Program-made: the position numbers and the translations under genes | Part shown: one piece after another, positions 1-5,990 of the stretch | Layout: every line of letters starts with the position of its first letter | Position numbering within the stretch: position 1 is the first letter of the stretch | Notes under the pieces: generated by a model | Told to the model about the DNA's origin: nothing | Seen by the model: only the letters and a program-made list of their open reading frames with translations | Database searches by the model: none | Assembly: GCA_910585665.1 (NCBI GenBank) | Contig: CAJUFI010000090.1 | Location: forward strand, 1 to 13,128 | Length of the DNA: 13,128 nt | Direction: 5' to 3' | DNA from: an uncultured Acetatifactor sp. | Lineage (GTDB): Bacteria > Bacillota > Clostridia > Lachnospirales > Lachnospiraceae

Positions 1-35
1 AAATGCTGGGAACTAAAATCGTTTTGTGTCCACAC

Positions 36-86
36 TTATGGGTATATTATATATTCAGCGATTGCATCCATTATCTCACTGTTCAT
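36..86 (-). CDS. 16-codon ORF behind a divergent promoter
   Basis: Reads MNSEIMDAIAEYIIYP on the minus strand. AAGGAG (complement of 93-98) lies 6 nt before the ATG, and a near-consensus promoter lies about 40 nt upstream, so the start has every mark of a translated gene. The product stops after 16 residues at a TAA (complement of 36-38), and no other frame continues the reading. It may be a leader peptide or, more likely, the surviving first codons of the gene that the adjacent XRE regulator once controlled. No family is recognised. Confidence 0.35.
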   Translation of the reverse strand: MNSEIMDAIAEYIIYP

Positions 87-110
87 AGGTATCTCCTTCT
101 TCTATGTGTT

Positions 111-158
111 TATATAGACATGCTTATTATACAAGGTTTATTTAAGACTGTCTATATA
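111..158. repeat. 10-bp inverted repeat, candidate operator
   Basis: TATATAGACA (111-120) and TGTCTATATA (149-158) are perfect inverted copies separated by 28 nt. A third TAGACA copy, extended to TAGACATG as in the left arm, lies at 172-179. The sites overlap both divergent promoters. Such an arrangement next to a small XRE regulator suggests an autoregulatory operator; binding is inferred. Confidence 0.5.
126..154 (-). promoter_or_regulatory. Minus-strand promoter, TAGACA-17-TATAAT
   Basis: Read on the minus strand, TAGACA (154-149) and TATAAT (131-126) are separated by exactly 17 nt. That is one mismatch from the -35 consensus and a perfect -10. Transcription would start near 119, about 33 nt before the short ORF at 86. 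The -35 box lies inside the right arm of the inverted repeat 111-120/149-158, so a protein bound there would block it. Confidence 0.6.
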
Positions 159-170
159 CAGAATTATATT
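142..170 (+). promoter_or_regulatory. Candidate promoter of the XRE gene
   Basis: TTAAGA (142-147) and TATATT (165-170) are spaced by 17 nt, with a start near 177 and the XRE gene ATG at 216. The spacer contains the TGTCTATATA arm of the inverted repeat. The two divergent promoters therefore overlap, as in phage-style lysogeny switches. Confidence 0.45.
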
Positions 171-215
171 TTAGACATGTTTCTATTATACTATTTGAAG
201 GAGAGGTACAAGGGT

Positions 216-425
216 ATGAAGTATTTGCATTTGAGATTAGAAGAACTGATGGCAGAACATGGATACACGAAAAAGAAAGTATGTAGTGCCATAGATGTAG
301 AGAGAACGAACTTCAATCGCTATTATAGGGATGAGTTTCAGCGGATTGACGCAAATCTTATCTTGAAGTTATGCGAGTTCTTTGACTGTGAACCAGGGGA
401 GCTATTTGAGATAAGGGAAAAGTAA
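216..425 (+). CDS. Small XRE/Cro-type helix-turn-helix regulator
   Basis: A 69-residue protein that is almost wholly one Cro/C1-type helix-turn-helix domain, like the stand-alone domains of conjugative elements and prophages (HTH_26 type). Residues of about 5-60 cover the five-helix fold: the reading TKKKVCSAIDVERTNFNRYY gives the HTH pair and LCEFFDCEPGELF the typical last helix. The ATG at 216 is chosen because AAGGAGAGG (198-206) lies 9 nt upstream; the frame stays open to the window start, but that stretch has no RBS and does not look coding. The gene is AT-rich compared with the GC-rich genes downstream, which fits transfer. It likely represses its own and the divergent promoter through the TAGACA sites at 111-179. 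A terminator follows directly. Confidence 0.85.
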   Translation: MKYLHLRLEELMAEHGYTKKKVCSAIDVERTNFNRYYRDEFQRIDANLILKLCEFFDCEPGELFEIREK

Positions 426-432
426 GTATTGA

Positions 433-850
433 TTAGAAGGAGAGCCGCGAAGCTCTTCTTTTTTCGTATATGCAGTGGCAAATGTTGTTTCCTGTTTCCA
501 GTTTAGTCTCTTTATATGGTGCGGGTATGCTATCAACAAAATCAAATAGCCTTTTGATGGTCTCCAGGCACAGGTCTTGGAGCCACGGAAGATTCTGGGG
601 GCACATCACGGGGATGTTCATCACGGGCTTATTGCCTTCCCGCCGGAGGATCCGGTGCTTCGTCAGCATGGGGATGGCCTTTAACGCTTCCGCATCAAAG
701 CCCATTTGTCTGGGGTTCAGGCCGCTGTGCAGAAGATAGAGGAGCTTCAGAATCCTGGTATCCGGACCCTCCGATGGCATGTGAAGTACCTCTCTGTTAT
801 ATATGTCGTCCCGGATGGGGGCGGGTTTGATGAAAAAAATTTTTTTTCTG
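433..850 (-). pseudogene. Fragment of an unknown cytoplasmic protein, truncated at both ends
   Basis: The minus-strand frame is open from about 885 to a TAA at 433-435. The middle, from KKIFFIKPAPIRDDIYN through LKLLYLLHSGLNPRQMGFD to LCLETIKRLFDFVDSIPAPY, reads like a real, mostly helical soluble protein, and its base composition matches neighbouring genes. The last residues (EKRRASRLSF) come from the terminator of the XRE gene. The first residues come from the promoter of the GntR gene, with no RBS before the ATG at 885; the internal ATG at 780 also lacks a good RBS. It is best read as an internal or C-terminal piece of a larger protein. I do not recognise the family; a winged-helix regulator is possible but unproven. 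Confidence 0.45.
437..464 (+). terminator. Rho-independent terminator after the XRE gene
   Basis: AAGGAGAGC (437-445) pairs with GCTCTTCTT (452-460) with one G-U pair around a CGCGAA loop; more T follow to 464. It lies 12 nt after the XRE stop codon. It also covers the last codons of the minus-strand reading frame that ends at 433, showing that the latter has an acquired end. Confidence 0.85.
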
Positions 851-879
851 TTGACAGGCAACTGATTATGGTGTATATA
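833..879 (+). promoter_or_regulatory. Strong promoter of the GntR gene with A/T-tract
   Basis: TTGACA (851-856, perfect -35) and TATATA (874-879) are spaced by 17 nt. A7 followed by T8 (833-847) lies just upstream of the -35 box, where an UP element would bind the RNA polymerase alpha subunit. The start would be near 886, about 27 nt before the GTG at 913. The AT-rich run around the -10 (875-890) is a likely place for autoregulation, but I see no clean operator palindrome. Confidence 0.75.
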
Positions 880-912
880 TAACATATAAACAGATGAAGG
901 GTTGGTGGGGAA

Positions 913-1287
913 GTGAAATTATTGCAGAATTCGGGCGTGCCGATTTATCAGCAGATTGCCGAGCAGATGAAGACGGATATCCTGGCAGGCAAGCTGAAAG
1001 AGGGAGAGTACCTGCCGTCCATCCGGGGCCTGGCGAAGGATCTGAAGATCAGCGTCATCACCACCATGAAGGCCTACGAGCTGCTGGAGACGGAGGGGCT
1101 GGTGACCGCTGCCCAGGGGAAGGGCTTCTATGTGAACGCTCAGGACAGCGAGATGCTGAGAGAGCAGCATCTGCGGAGGGTGGAGGAAGCCCTGCAGCAG
1201 GCGATTTCTGCGGCGGAGATCGCCGGGATGACGGATGAGGAGCTGCAGGGGACGCTGCAGACATTGTTGCGCATGAAAGAAAGCTGA
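913..1287 (+). CDS. GntR-family transcriptional regulator, YtrA type
   Basis: A 124-residue regulator with an N-terminal winged helix-turn-helix (about residues 9-75). Visible family marks are PIYQQIAEQMKTDILAGKL, LPSIRGLAKDLKIS, TTMKAYELLETEGL and GKGFYV. The tail is only about 45 residues, predicted helical, which is the length of the YtrA subfamily rather than of the larger FadR, HutC or MocR types. YtrA proteins usually repress adjacent ABC transporter genes and respond to cell-envelope stress or antibiotics. The start is a GTG; the frame has a TGA at 895-897, and AAGGG (897-901) is a modest RBS. Unlike most YtrA systems, in which the regulator gene is co-transcribed directly with the transporter, 648 bp of non-coding DNA separates it from the ATPase gene. 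Confidence 0.88.
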   Translation: MKLLQNSGVPIYQQIAEQMKTDILAGKLKEGEYLPSIRGLAKDLKISVITTMKAYELLETEGLVTAAQGKGFYVNAQDSEMLREQHLRRVEEALQQAISAAEIAGMTDEELQGTLQTLLRMKES

Positions 1288-1358
1288 TATTCCTCACCAT
1301 ATATGGCAGAAGGACTATTTTATAGCAAATGGATGAATAGTGCCCGAATGAGAGAATT

Positions 1359-1484
1359 TAAAAATAATTCCACCTGTGCGGTTGGATGCTCATTCGAGCA
1401 TCCGACCCACTCCCGCATTCGCAAAACTTGCGCTTGCGCGCTCTTGCGTCTGCATTCTCAGCCCCACAGATGGAAATAATTTTA
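1359..1484. repeat. 126-bp palindromic element with inner hairpin
   Basis: The outer arms 1359-1381 and 1462-1484 are inverted copies that match at 19 of 23 positions. Inside, 1381-1391 pairs with 1396-1406 (GGATGCTC core, one G-U pair, ATTC loop). A second inner region (1414-1455) contains CGCAA/TTGCG pairings and three CTTGCG copies. Folded as RNA it would be a multi-branched stem-loop. There is no T-tract behind the stems, so it is not a simple terminator. It may be a dispersed palindromic repeat or a small MITE. Confidence 0.55.
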
Positions 1485-1524
1485 TGCGAAAATAAAAGTA
1501 AAATCCTGAAATCCCGCCATTTTT

Positions 1525-1600
1525 TATAACAACACCCTAAAACCCTTTGATTTTGCTGGGTTTTGGCAAAAAACACGTTGTTATATTTTTGTAATAACAA
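1525..1600. repeat. Nested stem-loops with TATAACAA/TTGTTATA repeats
   Basis: TATAACAAC (1525-1533) pairs perfectly with GTTGTTATA (1577-1585). Within it AAAACCC (1539-1545) pairs with GGGTTTT (1558-1564). The right arm can instead pair with ATAACAA (1594-1600), so two structures exclude each other. GTTGTTATA recurs at 1648-1656, where it overlaps a promoter -10 box. Confidence 0.5.
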
Positions 1601-1629
1601 AATTTCATGCTCGTCCTAAAAACGTTGAA

Positions 1630-1658
1630 TTTAAAGGTTTCTTCGCTGTTGTTATAAT
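1630..1658 (+). promoter_or_regulatory. Candidate promoter of the ABC operon, extended -10
   Basis: TATAAT (1653-1658) is a perfect -10 preceded by TGT, an extended -10 motif; TTTAAA (1630-1635) is a weak -35 at 17 nt spacing. The start would be near 1665, giving a leader of about 270 nt to the ATPase ATG at 1936. The -10 lies within the GTTGTTATA repeat. Confidence 0.5.
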
Positions 1659-1935
1659 TTTGCCGGGATTCCAGGTAAAATGTAAAACAATTGATACAGT
1701 GTCGCGACAGGGAAGAAGGACGCGGATAATTTTAAAACAGCATCTGCCCATGTTCGGGTGCCGTGCGGAACAGACGCGGAATATAGGCTCTCGGAATTTT
1801 CAGGAAGCAGAATCAGGCATTGGGGTTGGACGGCATCTGGAAAAGCGGGGGAACGGGCCCAAAGGAGTTCAGGAAAGCAGCGTGATAGGCGGTCTGGAGA
1901 TTCCGAGAGACTATGAATTGGATTAGGAGGAAAAT

Positions 1936-2967
1936 ATGAGCGGAAGCAAAATGAAGACAGAATTAAAGGAAATAATGGAAGAGAGGCATTCCATGGAAGA
2001 GGGACATTCCATGGAAGAGGGGCATTCCATGGAAGAGGGGCATTCCATGGAAATGACCGGGGAAAGCGTGCTGCGGGCGAAGAACCTACAGAAGAGATAC
2101 AAAGGCTTTGAACTGTCCATACCGCAGCTTGCGCTGCCCAAGGGCTTCGCCACCGCCCTGATCGGGGAGAACGGGGCAGGGAAGACCACCCTGATCAACC
2201 TGCTGACAGGCATCCGCCTGGACTTTAAGGGAGAGATTACCTATTTCGGCAGGCCTGGGAAGGGAATCGACGGAAGCGTCCAGGAGAAAATCGGCTACAC
2301 CGGCCCGGGCAGCTACTTCCTGCCCCAGTGGACCATCCGCCAGGTGGAGGAGATCAGCGGCCTGCTGTTCGACAATTTCCACAAGGACAGGTTCCGCGGG
2401 CTCTGCCAGGAGCTGGGCATCGGCGGAGACGCCCGCAGCGGCTTCGGCGGCCTGCCCTACGGCTCCAAGGAGGTGAAGAAGCTGTCGGACGGCAACCGCA
2501 TGAAGGTGATGCTGGCAGCCGTGCTGGCCAGGGACACTGAGCTTCTGATTCTGGACGAGCCGGCGTCCCCTTTGGACCCTTTGATGCGGGATAAGCTCTG
2601 CGACATAATCCGGGAGTACCTGGAGCAGGGGAACGGAGAGCGCTCGGTCTTCTTCTCCACCCACAATGTGGCCGACATGGAGAGCGTGACGGACTACTGC
2701 ATCATCCTGGAACATGGCGCCATCGTGGAGGAGGGCTTCGTGGAGGACTTGAAGGAGAAGTACATTCTGGTGAAAGGGGAGGCGGCTGACGCGGAGCGGG
2801 CCAGGGAAGCGCTGTTCTCCATGAGCAGAAGCGCCTACGGATTCGAGGGGATCTGCCTGGCGGAAAATCTGGAACGGCTGGCCGGGATGGACGTGGCATT
2901 GGAGACGCCCAGCCTGTCCCAGATCTGCGTGGCCGTGATGAAGGCGAATACGGGATTGAAGCTGTGA
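1936..2967 (+). CDS. ABC transporter ATP-binding protein, YtrB-like, with N-terminal repeat
   Basis: A 343-residue ATPase that would energise the two membrane proteins encoded next. Motifs in order: Walker A GENGAGKTT (77-85), a variant signature LSDGN (183-187) in place of LSGGQ, Walker B LLILDEP (203-209), D-loop around SPLDP, and switch His243 in STHN. The LSDGN form and the companion GntR gene fit the YtrB type of exporter or antibiotic-response ATPases. The ATG at 1936 follows AGGAGG (1925-1930). The ATPase fold starts near residue 45; residues 15-38 are four copies of a six-residue unit (EERHSM, then EEGHSM three times) not expected in the family. The last 75 residues are a typical accessory domain. 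Its stop overlaps the next gene's GTG, which indicates translational coupling. Confidence 0.92.
   Translation: MSGSKMKTELKEIMEERHSMEEGHSMEEGHSMEEGHSMEMTGESVLRAKNLQKRYKGFELSIPQLALPKGFATALIGENGAGKTTLINLLTGIRLDFKGEITYFGRPGKGIDGSVQEKIGYTGPGSYFLPQWTIRQVEEISGLLFDNFHKDRFRGLCQELGIGGDARSGFGGLPYGSKEVKKLSDGNRMKVMLAAVLARDTELLILDEPASPLDPLMRDKLCDIIREYLEQGNGERSVFFSTHNVADMESVTDYCIILEHGAIVEEGFVEDLKEKYILVKGEAADAERAREALFSMSRSAYGFEGICLAENLERLAGMDVALETPSLSQICVAVMKANTGLKL
1978..2049 (+). repeat. Four tandem 18-bp repeats inside the ABC ATPase gene
   Basis: Units at 1978-1995, 1996-2013, 2014-2031 and 2032-2049; the last two are identical, and the others differ by one or two bases. They encode EE(R/G)HSM. Each unit boundary forms the 10-bp palindrome TTCCATGGAA. 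Each unit also holds a purine-rich GAGG-type sequence 6-8 nt before an in-frame ATG, so every copy could act as an internal start. Copy number probably varies between strains. Confidence 0.9.
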
Positions 2968-3749
2968 GCAGGCTGCCCTCCGGGGCTGAAAGGAAAGAGA
3001 CCCGGGCGGCAGAAATCCGGGCGGAGGAAAGGGTGTTTGGTTCCATGGGAAAGAGAGTGAAAGGATATCTTGTATTTACGTCTAAAATATATCGAATTAT
3101 CATATACCTGCTGATGCCGGCGGCATTGACGGCGTTGGGAGTCTGGACGGGGGCGCATGTGGGGGATACGCGCCTGGCGCTGGTGCTGATGGCCATGCTG
3201 CTGGCATTGACGGAGGTGGTCTCCGATGCCTGGCTGTTCGGGGGGCTCCAGGCCAGGGACGCGGAGAAGATGGACTATCTGAAGGTCTCCGGCCGGGGGA
3301 TGGCCCTGATGCGCAATGCCCTGGCGCTGGATTTGTTCCGGAAATTCCTCACGGCCTTATGCACCATTGGGGCGGCTTATCTCATCATCGGGCAGGTAAA
3401 AGGGGGGCTGCAGGGGACGATGGAGTCGGCAGTGGATCTCATCAGCCGCGGAGACGTTTTTCAGAAAACCGGGTTTGTGGCGTATCTGGTACTGCTGGCT
3501 TACTGGGCTTCGGCATTGGGGACTTTTCTGTCCAGATACGGCAGCACTTTTCAGGGAAATCTCATGCTGGGATATGGAGCCATGGTGCTGGCAGGCCTGG
3601 CGGGGCTGTTGGGGCCGTCCCTTGTGCAGTATCCCTCCGGGGGGATTTTCCTTCTGGATCTGCTGTGCCTGGCGGCGGGAATCGGAGTCAGCGTTCTGGC
3701 GGTGAGGGCCGCCATGGGGAAAGTGGAAGGAGGATATCATGATGAATGA
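2964..3749 (+). CDS. ABC transporter membrane protein 1
   Basis: A 261-residue integral membrane protein with about six hydrophobic segments, beginning with RIIIYLLMPAALTALGVW near residue 45. It is the likely first permease of the exporter powered by the ATPase upstream. The GTG at 2964 overlaps the ATPase stop (GTGA), consistent with coupling. An alternative ATG at 3045, preceded by GGAGGAAAGGG, would remove 27 polar residues and place the first membrane segment nearer the N-terminus, as is usual; I cannot decide between them. No substrate can be read from the sequence. Sequence conservation in these permeases is low, so the assignment leans on topology and context. Confidence 0.8.
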   Translation: MSRLPSGAERKETRAAEIRAEERVFGSMGKRVKGYLVFTSKIYRIIIYLLMPAALTALGVWTGAHVGDTRLALVLMAMLLALTEVVSDAWLFGGLQARDAEKMDYLKVSGRGMALMRNALALDLFRKFLTALCTIGAAYLIIGQVKGGLQGTMESAVDLISRGDVFQKTGFVAYLVLLAYWASALGTFLSRYGSTFQGNLMLGYGAMVLAGLAGLLGPSLVQYPSGGIFLLDLLCLAAGIGVSVLAVRAAMGKVEGGYHDE

Positions 3750-4410
3750 TTTGAAGACAGGACTGAAGCTAATGCGCTATGCCTATGGCATCAAGACCAA
3801 TTGTATCCAGGCGGTCGTCTTCCTGCTGGCGGGTCTTGTGCTCATCCTTTCGGGGGGAGAGGGCAATCTGGTGGTGTGGGGCGGCTTTTTCTGGATCAGC
3901 ATCAGCATGTTGCCTACACAGCTGATTTACACGCTGGGCGTGTCGAAGCTGGTGCAGGCCTCGCCTATGCGGAAGAAATTGCAGACGGTCTTTCCGGTGG
4001 CAGCCAATTTTGCCTGCGTGACAGCGGTATATCTGGCGGAACTTGTGATGTGCGGCATACGGCTGGGGGTGAGACCGGATGAGGCTGGCTGGATGGGCCG
4101 GAGCCTGATTGCCCTGGCAGTGATGATGGCGTTCATGATGCTCTATCTGGGAGCCTGTTACAAATATTTCGTGGCGGCCACTCTGTTCCTGGTTCCCGTC
4201 ATGGTGTTCTGGCTGCGGGGCGGTATCGAAAACTGGGTATACGCACAGTTTCTTTTCGGGGGCCGGGATGTCCCGCTGGGGCAGGCGGCAGCCATAGGAT
4301 TCGGCATCCTGATCCTGGGTGCGCTGGCGGAGTACCTGCTTGTCCTGTTGTTCTACAGGGCGCCGCTTTCCAAGATGGCCCAGGCGGTGCCGCTGCGGAA
4401 GGAGCTGTAG
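3739..4410 (+). CDS. ABC transporter membrane protein 2
   Basis: A 223-residue membrane protein with about six hydrophobic segments (for example AVVFLLAGLVLIL, LIALAVMMAFMMLYLGACY, FLVPVMVFWL and IGFGILILGALAEYLLVLLF). It overlaps the first permease gene by 11 nt and has its own strong RBS (AAGGAGG, within 3725-3735), so both are made from one message. It is probably the second half of the membrane channel. The ending PLSKMAQAVPLRKEL is a short basic cytoplasmic tail. The next reading frame starts only 7 nt after its stop, so the operon originally continued. Confidence 0.82.
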   Translation: MMNDLKTGLKLMRYAYGIKTNCIQAVVFLLAGLVLILSGGEGNLVVWGGFFWISISMLPTQLIYTLGVSKLVQASPMRKKLQTVFPVAANFACVTAVYLAELVMCGIRLGVRPDEAGWMGRSLIALAVMMAFMMLYLGACYKYFVAATLFLVPVMVFWLRGGIENWVYAQFLFGGRDVPLGQAAAIGFGILILGALAEYLLVLLFYRAPLSKMAQAVPLRKEL

Positions 4411-4416
4411 GGATTC

Positions 4417-4645
4417 ATGAAGAAGAGATGGTTATTGCTCACGGCGGCATCCGCCGCCTGCATCCTGGCCGCGGGGATTTTCCTGCTGCCAATTACCTGC
4501 TCCGCCGTCTTCCGGCGGAAGACATCGTGGAGGAAGAGGAGGCCCTGCCGGAGAGCCTTGGGGCGGCTCCCGGGGATTTCATGGAGACGTTCCGGTATCC
4601 TCTGGAGGAAGAGCGGGAGGCCCTGACCCGGAAAGACAGGAAAAC
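4417..4645 (+). pseudogene. Frameshifted exported protein, last gene of the ABC operon
   Basis: It starts MKKRWLLLTAASAACILAAGIFLLP, a clear signal peptide or membrane anchor, 7 nt behind the second permease gene. At about 4487-4492 the frame slips: continuing as started gives a basic, unnatural reading, while the next frame gives YLLRRLPAEDIVEEEEALPE followed by an acidic stretch to about 4630. A single missing base explains this. Homology then ends in a minus-strand HAD-hydrolase fragment, so the 3' end is lost as well. In related operons such a small exported or lipoprotein subunit may serve as accessory to the transporter; that is inference. The gene should be non-functional here. Confidence 0.6.
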
Positions 4646-4885
4646 TCGCAGTCCGCGCCGCATACTTCCCTGGTAAGCGAGATTGTCTGCCTGGTTTCCT
4701 CTTTGGAAAACGCGGCCTTGTATATGTATTCGCCGTTATATTATACCACTGCGCCCCTGCTTGCAATCAATACGTCCGGCTGTAATTCCGCCATAAAGGA
4801 CAAGGTATTTTGCTCTCCTCTGGATGTGGATATCCCAATCAGAATGACCATATCTTCATATCTGGTTTTGGCGAGAGGGACAGGG
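4640..4885 (-). pseudogene. Fragment of a Cof-type HAD hydrolase with internal stop
   Basis: On the minus strand the reading RYEDMVILIGISTSRG... ELQPDVLIASRGAVV, then a TAA (4743-4741), then YNGEYIYKAAFSKEETRQTI and REVCGADCE, matches the plan of Cof-type HAD phosphatases: an (A/S)TGR-like motif II region and the 'PD-LI--GA-V-Y-GE-IY' stretch leading into the cap domain. The stop replaces what would be a Lys codon (AAA to TAA). Neither the N-terminal DxDGT motif nor the C-terminal motifs are present, so only about 80 residues survive, bounded by the exported-protein remnant on one side and the Rpn remnant on the other. Confidence 0.55.
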
Positions 4886-4894
4886 TCTTCTGAT

Positions 4895-5322
4895 TTATGG
4901 CGCATAACGGGGGCGCATAAAGAGCTTCCTGAACTTCTCAACGTCCTCCGCCGTCTGCAGCTTGTTGATCATCATGACGAGGGATATCTCGTCCCCCTTC
5001 TCCATCAGCGCCTCGTTGCTGAAGTCCCGCAGCGGCACCAGGTAATACTCAAAGTCCGGCAGGTACTTCCCAAAAGTCTGCCCCTCCCGAATCCGGCTGC
5101 GGAAGTTCAGCGGCACGTTCCACTGCCTGGCCCCTTCATAGTACACGATGGGGAGAATCGGGGGATACAGGAACCCTTGCCTTTTCGACATCCCCTCCTG
5201 GACCGTCTCCGCTTCCCTCTCGTAGGTCTCCCAGATGTAGACCATGTAGCGGAACACCTGCATGCACACGTTGTAGTCCGGCGCCGTCTTGTGCTCTATC
5301 AAAGACACAAGGAAGAACGGTG
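4895..5322 (-). pseudogene. Rpn/transposase_31 nuclease fragment
   Basis: The minus-strand reading FFLVSLIEHKTAPDYNV, then QVFRYMVYIWETYE, YPPILPIVYYEGARQWNVPL, FGKYLPDFEYYLVPLRD and DEISLVMMINKLQTAEDVEKF is the core of the Rpn family (recombination-promoting PD-(D/E)XK nucleases, PF04754). EHK is the E-x-K part of the active site; the N-terminal part with the catalytic Asp is missing, since the frame upstream of 5322 differs. Translation could begin at a GTG at 5308 but without RBS. After EKFRKL (about 4922) the family sequence is lost and the frame ends MRPRYAP. Intact members are about 300 residues or more, so this is a remnant of roughly 130. Confidence 0.75.
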
Positions 5323-5673
5323 GCCTCCATCTCTGTCCCTCTTTTCTTCGCGCTCGTTTTTCCGTTCCCTCTCCTGGTGCCTCTCTTCTTCATCTTTCCC
5401 ATAGATTGCCTCCTTGTCTTTCCGGCAGGCAACCGGGAAACAGATGACGGAATCCCCTTTCCGCGTCTGCCTGCTCTCTTTCATCGTCCTTGGATTACTA
5501 GTCACTTCAGGCAAAACGCCCAGATCCCTGGCCTCCCTGAGGAAGCCGGATGCTACATGGCACAAGGCGGTGAACCGATAGCCTGTGCCATCATGAAAAA
5601 ATAGATTTACTGAAGTGGTTCCATCATAATACAGGAAGACAGGAATTGCAACAGATTTCCATGCTTTTTCAGG
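5323..5673. other. Spacer with a charged reading frame, no assignable gene
   Basis: A minus-strand frame (5565-5299, TTG start, no RBS) encodes a very charged stretch rich in Glu, Arg and Lys around 5410-5330, such as tails of Rpn-type or coiled-coil proteins have. A plus-strand reading starting near 5594 (EKIDLLKWFHHNTGRQELQQ) also looks coding and runs towards the next fragment. Neither has a start, and neither can be tied to a family. This is probably decayed coding DNA. Confidence 0.35.
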
Positions 5674-5985
5674 ATGTGGTCATTTCCAGGGAAAGCCTGC
5701 TGCAGGGCGGGAGAAAAATACGTTGCGGAGGAAAAAGGTTGCTTCTTCCTGTCCCGAAAGTTGCAGGGTAGCAACATCACGGATATAAAAGACAGGGCAA
5801 TGGCACGCAAAATGAGCTGTGCCATGGCGCGGCTGCACAGGGCGTTCCGGGAATGCGAGAAAGAAATCGCATTCTGGGACAACAGCCTGCTGGATGAGAT
5901 GAAGGGATGGGTAGGGGATCATTTAAAGTCTAAAAATCCTGATTGCGATAGCCTCTTTACGGCTCATGCCTATAATGAGACATGA
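5674..5985 (+). pseudogene. Fragment of an APH/choline-kinase-like phosphotransferase
   Basis: The reading KYVAEEKGCFFLSRKLQG, then MARLHRAFRECEKEIAFWDN and SLLDEMKGWVGDHLK resembles the region of aminoglycoside-phosphotransferase-fold kinases just before the catalytic HxDxxxxN loop. There, the hinge ('Y-L---L-G') is followed by the 'LA-LH' helix. The catalytic loop and everything beyond are missing: the frame ends in an inverted repeat at the end of the GNAT gene. A plausible earlier part lies in another frame (about 5594-5710), which implies a frameshift near 5707. There is no RBS. The assignment rests on pattern only. Confidence 0.45.
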
Positions 5986-5990
5986 GCCGT
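5959..5990. repeat. 10-bp inverted repeat over the GNAT stop codon
   Basis: ACGGCTCATG (5959-5968) and CATGAGCCGT (5981-5990) form a perfect stem with a 12-nt loop. The stop codon of the minus-strand GNAT gene (5972-5970) lies in the loop. No run of T follows on either strand, so classic termination is doubtful. Confidence 0.7.

Larger units (their letters stand above)
1288..1935. other. Long non-coding, palindrome-rich gap between regulator and ABC genes
   Basis: No convincing gene. The one open frame on the plus strand (1660-1926) begins at a TTG without RBS and reads as low-quality protein. The gap holds a 10-bp palindrome CCATATATGG (1297-1306), a 126-bp palindromic element (1359-1484), a cluster of stem-loops (1525-1600), a promoter candidate (1630-1658), and the palindrome TGTCGCGACA (1700-1709). 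The long leader from about 1665 to 1935 shows no riboswitch class that I recognise. Confidence 0.7.

Noticed and set aside
3..215. N-terminal extension of the XRE protein to the window edge
   Set aside because: The stretch overlaps promoters and the inverted repeat, and the ATG at 216 has a strong RBS.
1420..1445. CTTGCG repeats as a CRISPR or iteron array
   Set aside because: There are only three copies, adjacent or nearly so and without regular spacers; they are better explained as part of the palindromic element.
1660..1926. An 88-codon frame before the ABC ATPase
   Set aside because: It has a TTG start, no RBS and a disordered composition; it lies in the likely leader.
4703..5404. A 233-codon plus-strand frame opposite the HAD and Rpn pieces
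   Set aside because: It starts at a TTG without RBS, is His/Arg/Leu/Pro rich, and is fully explained as the complement of family-matching minus-strand readings.
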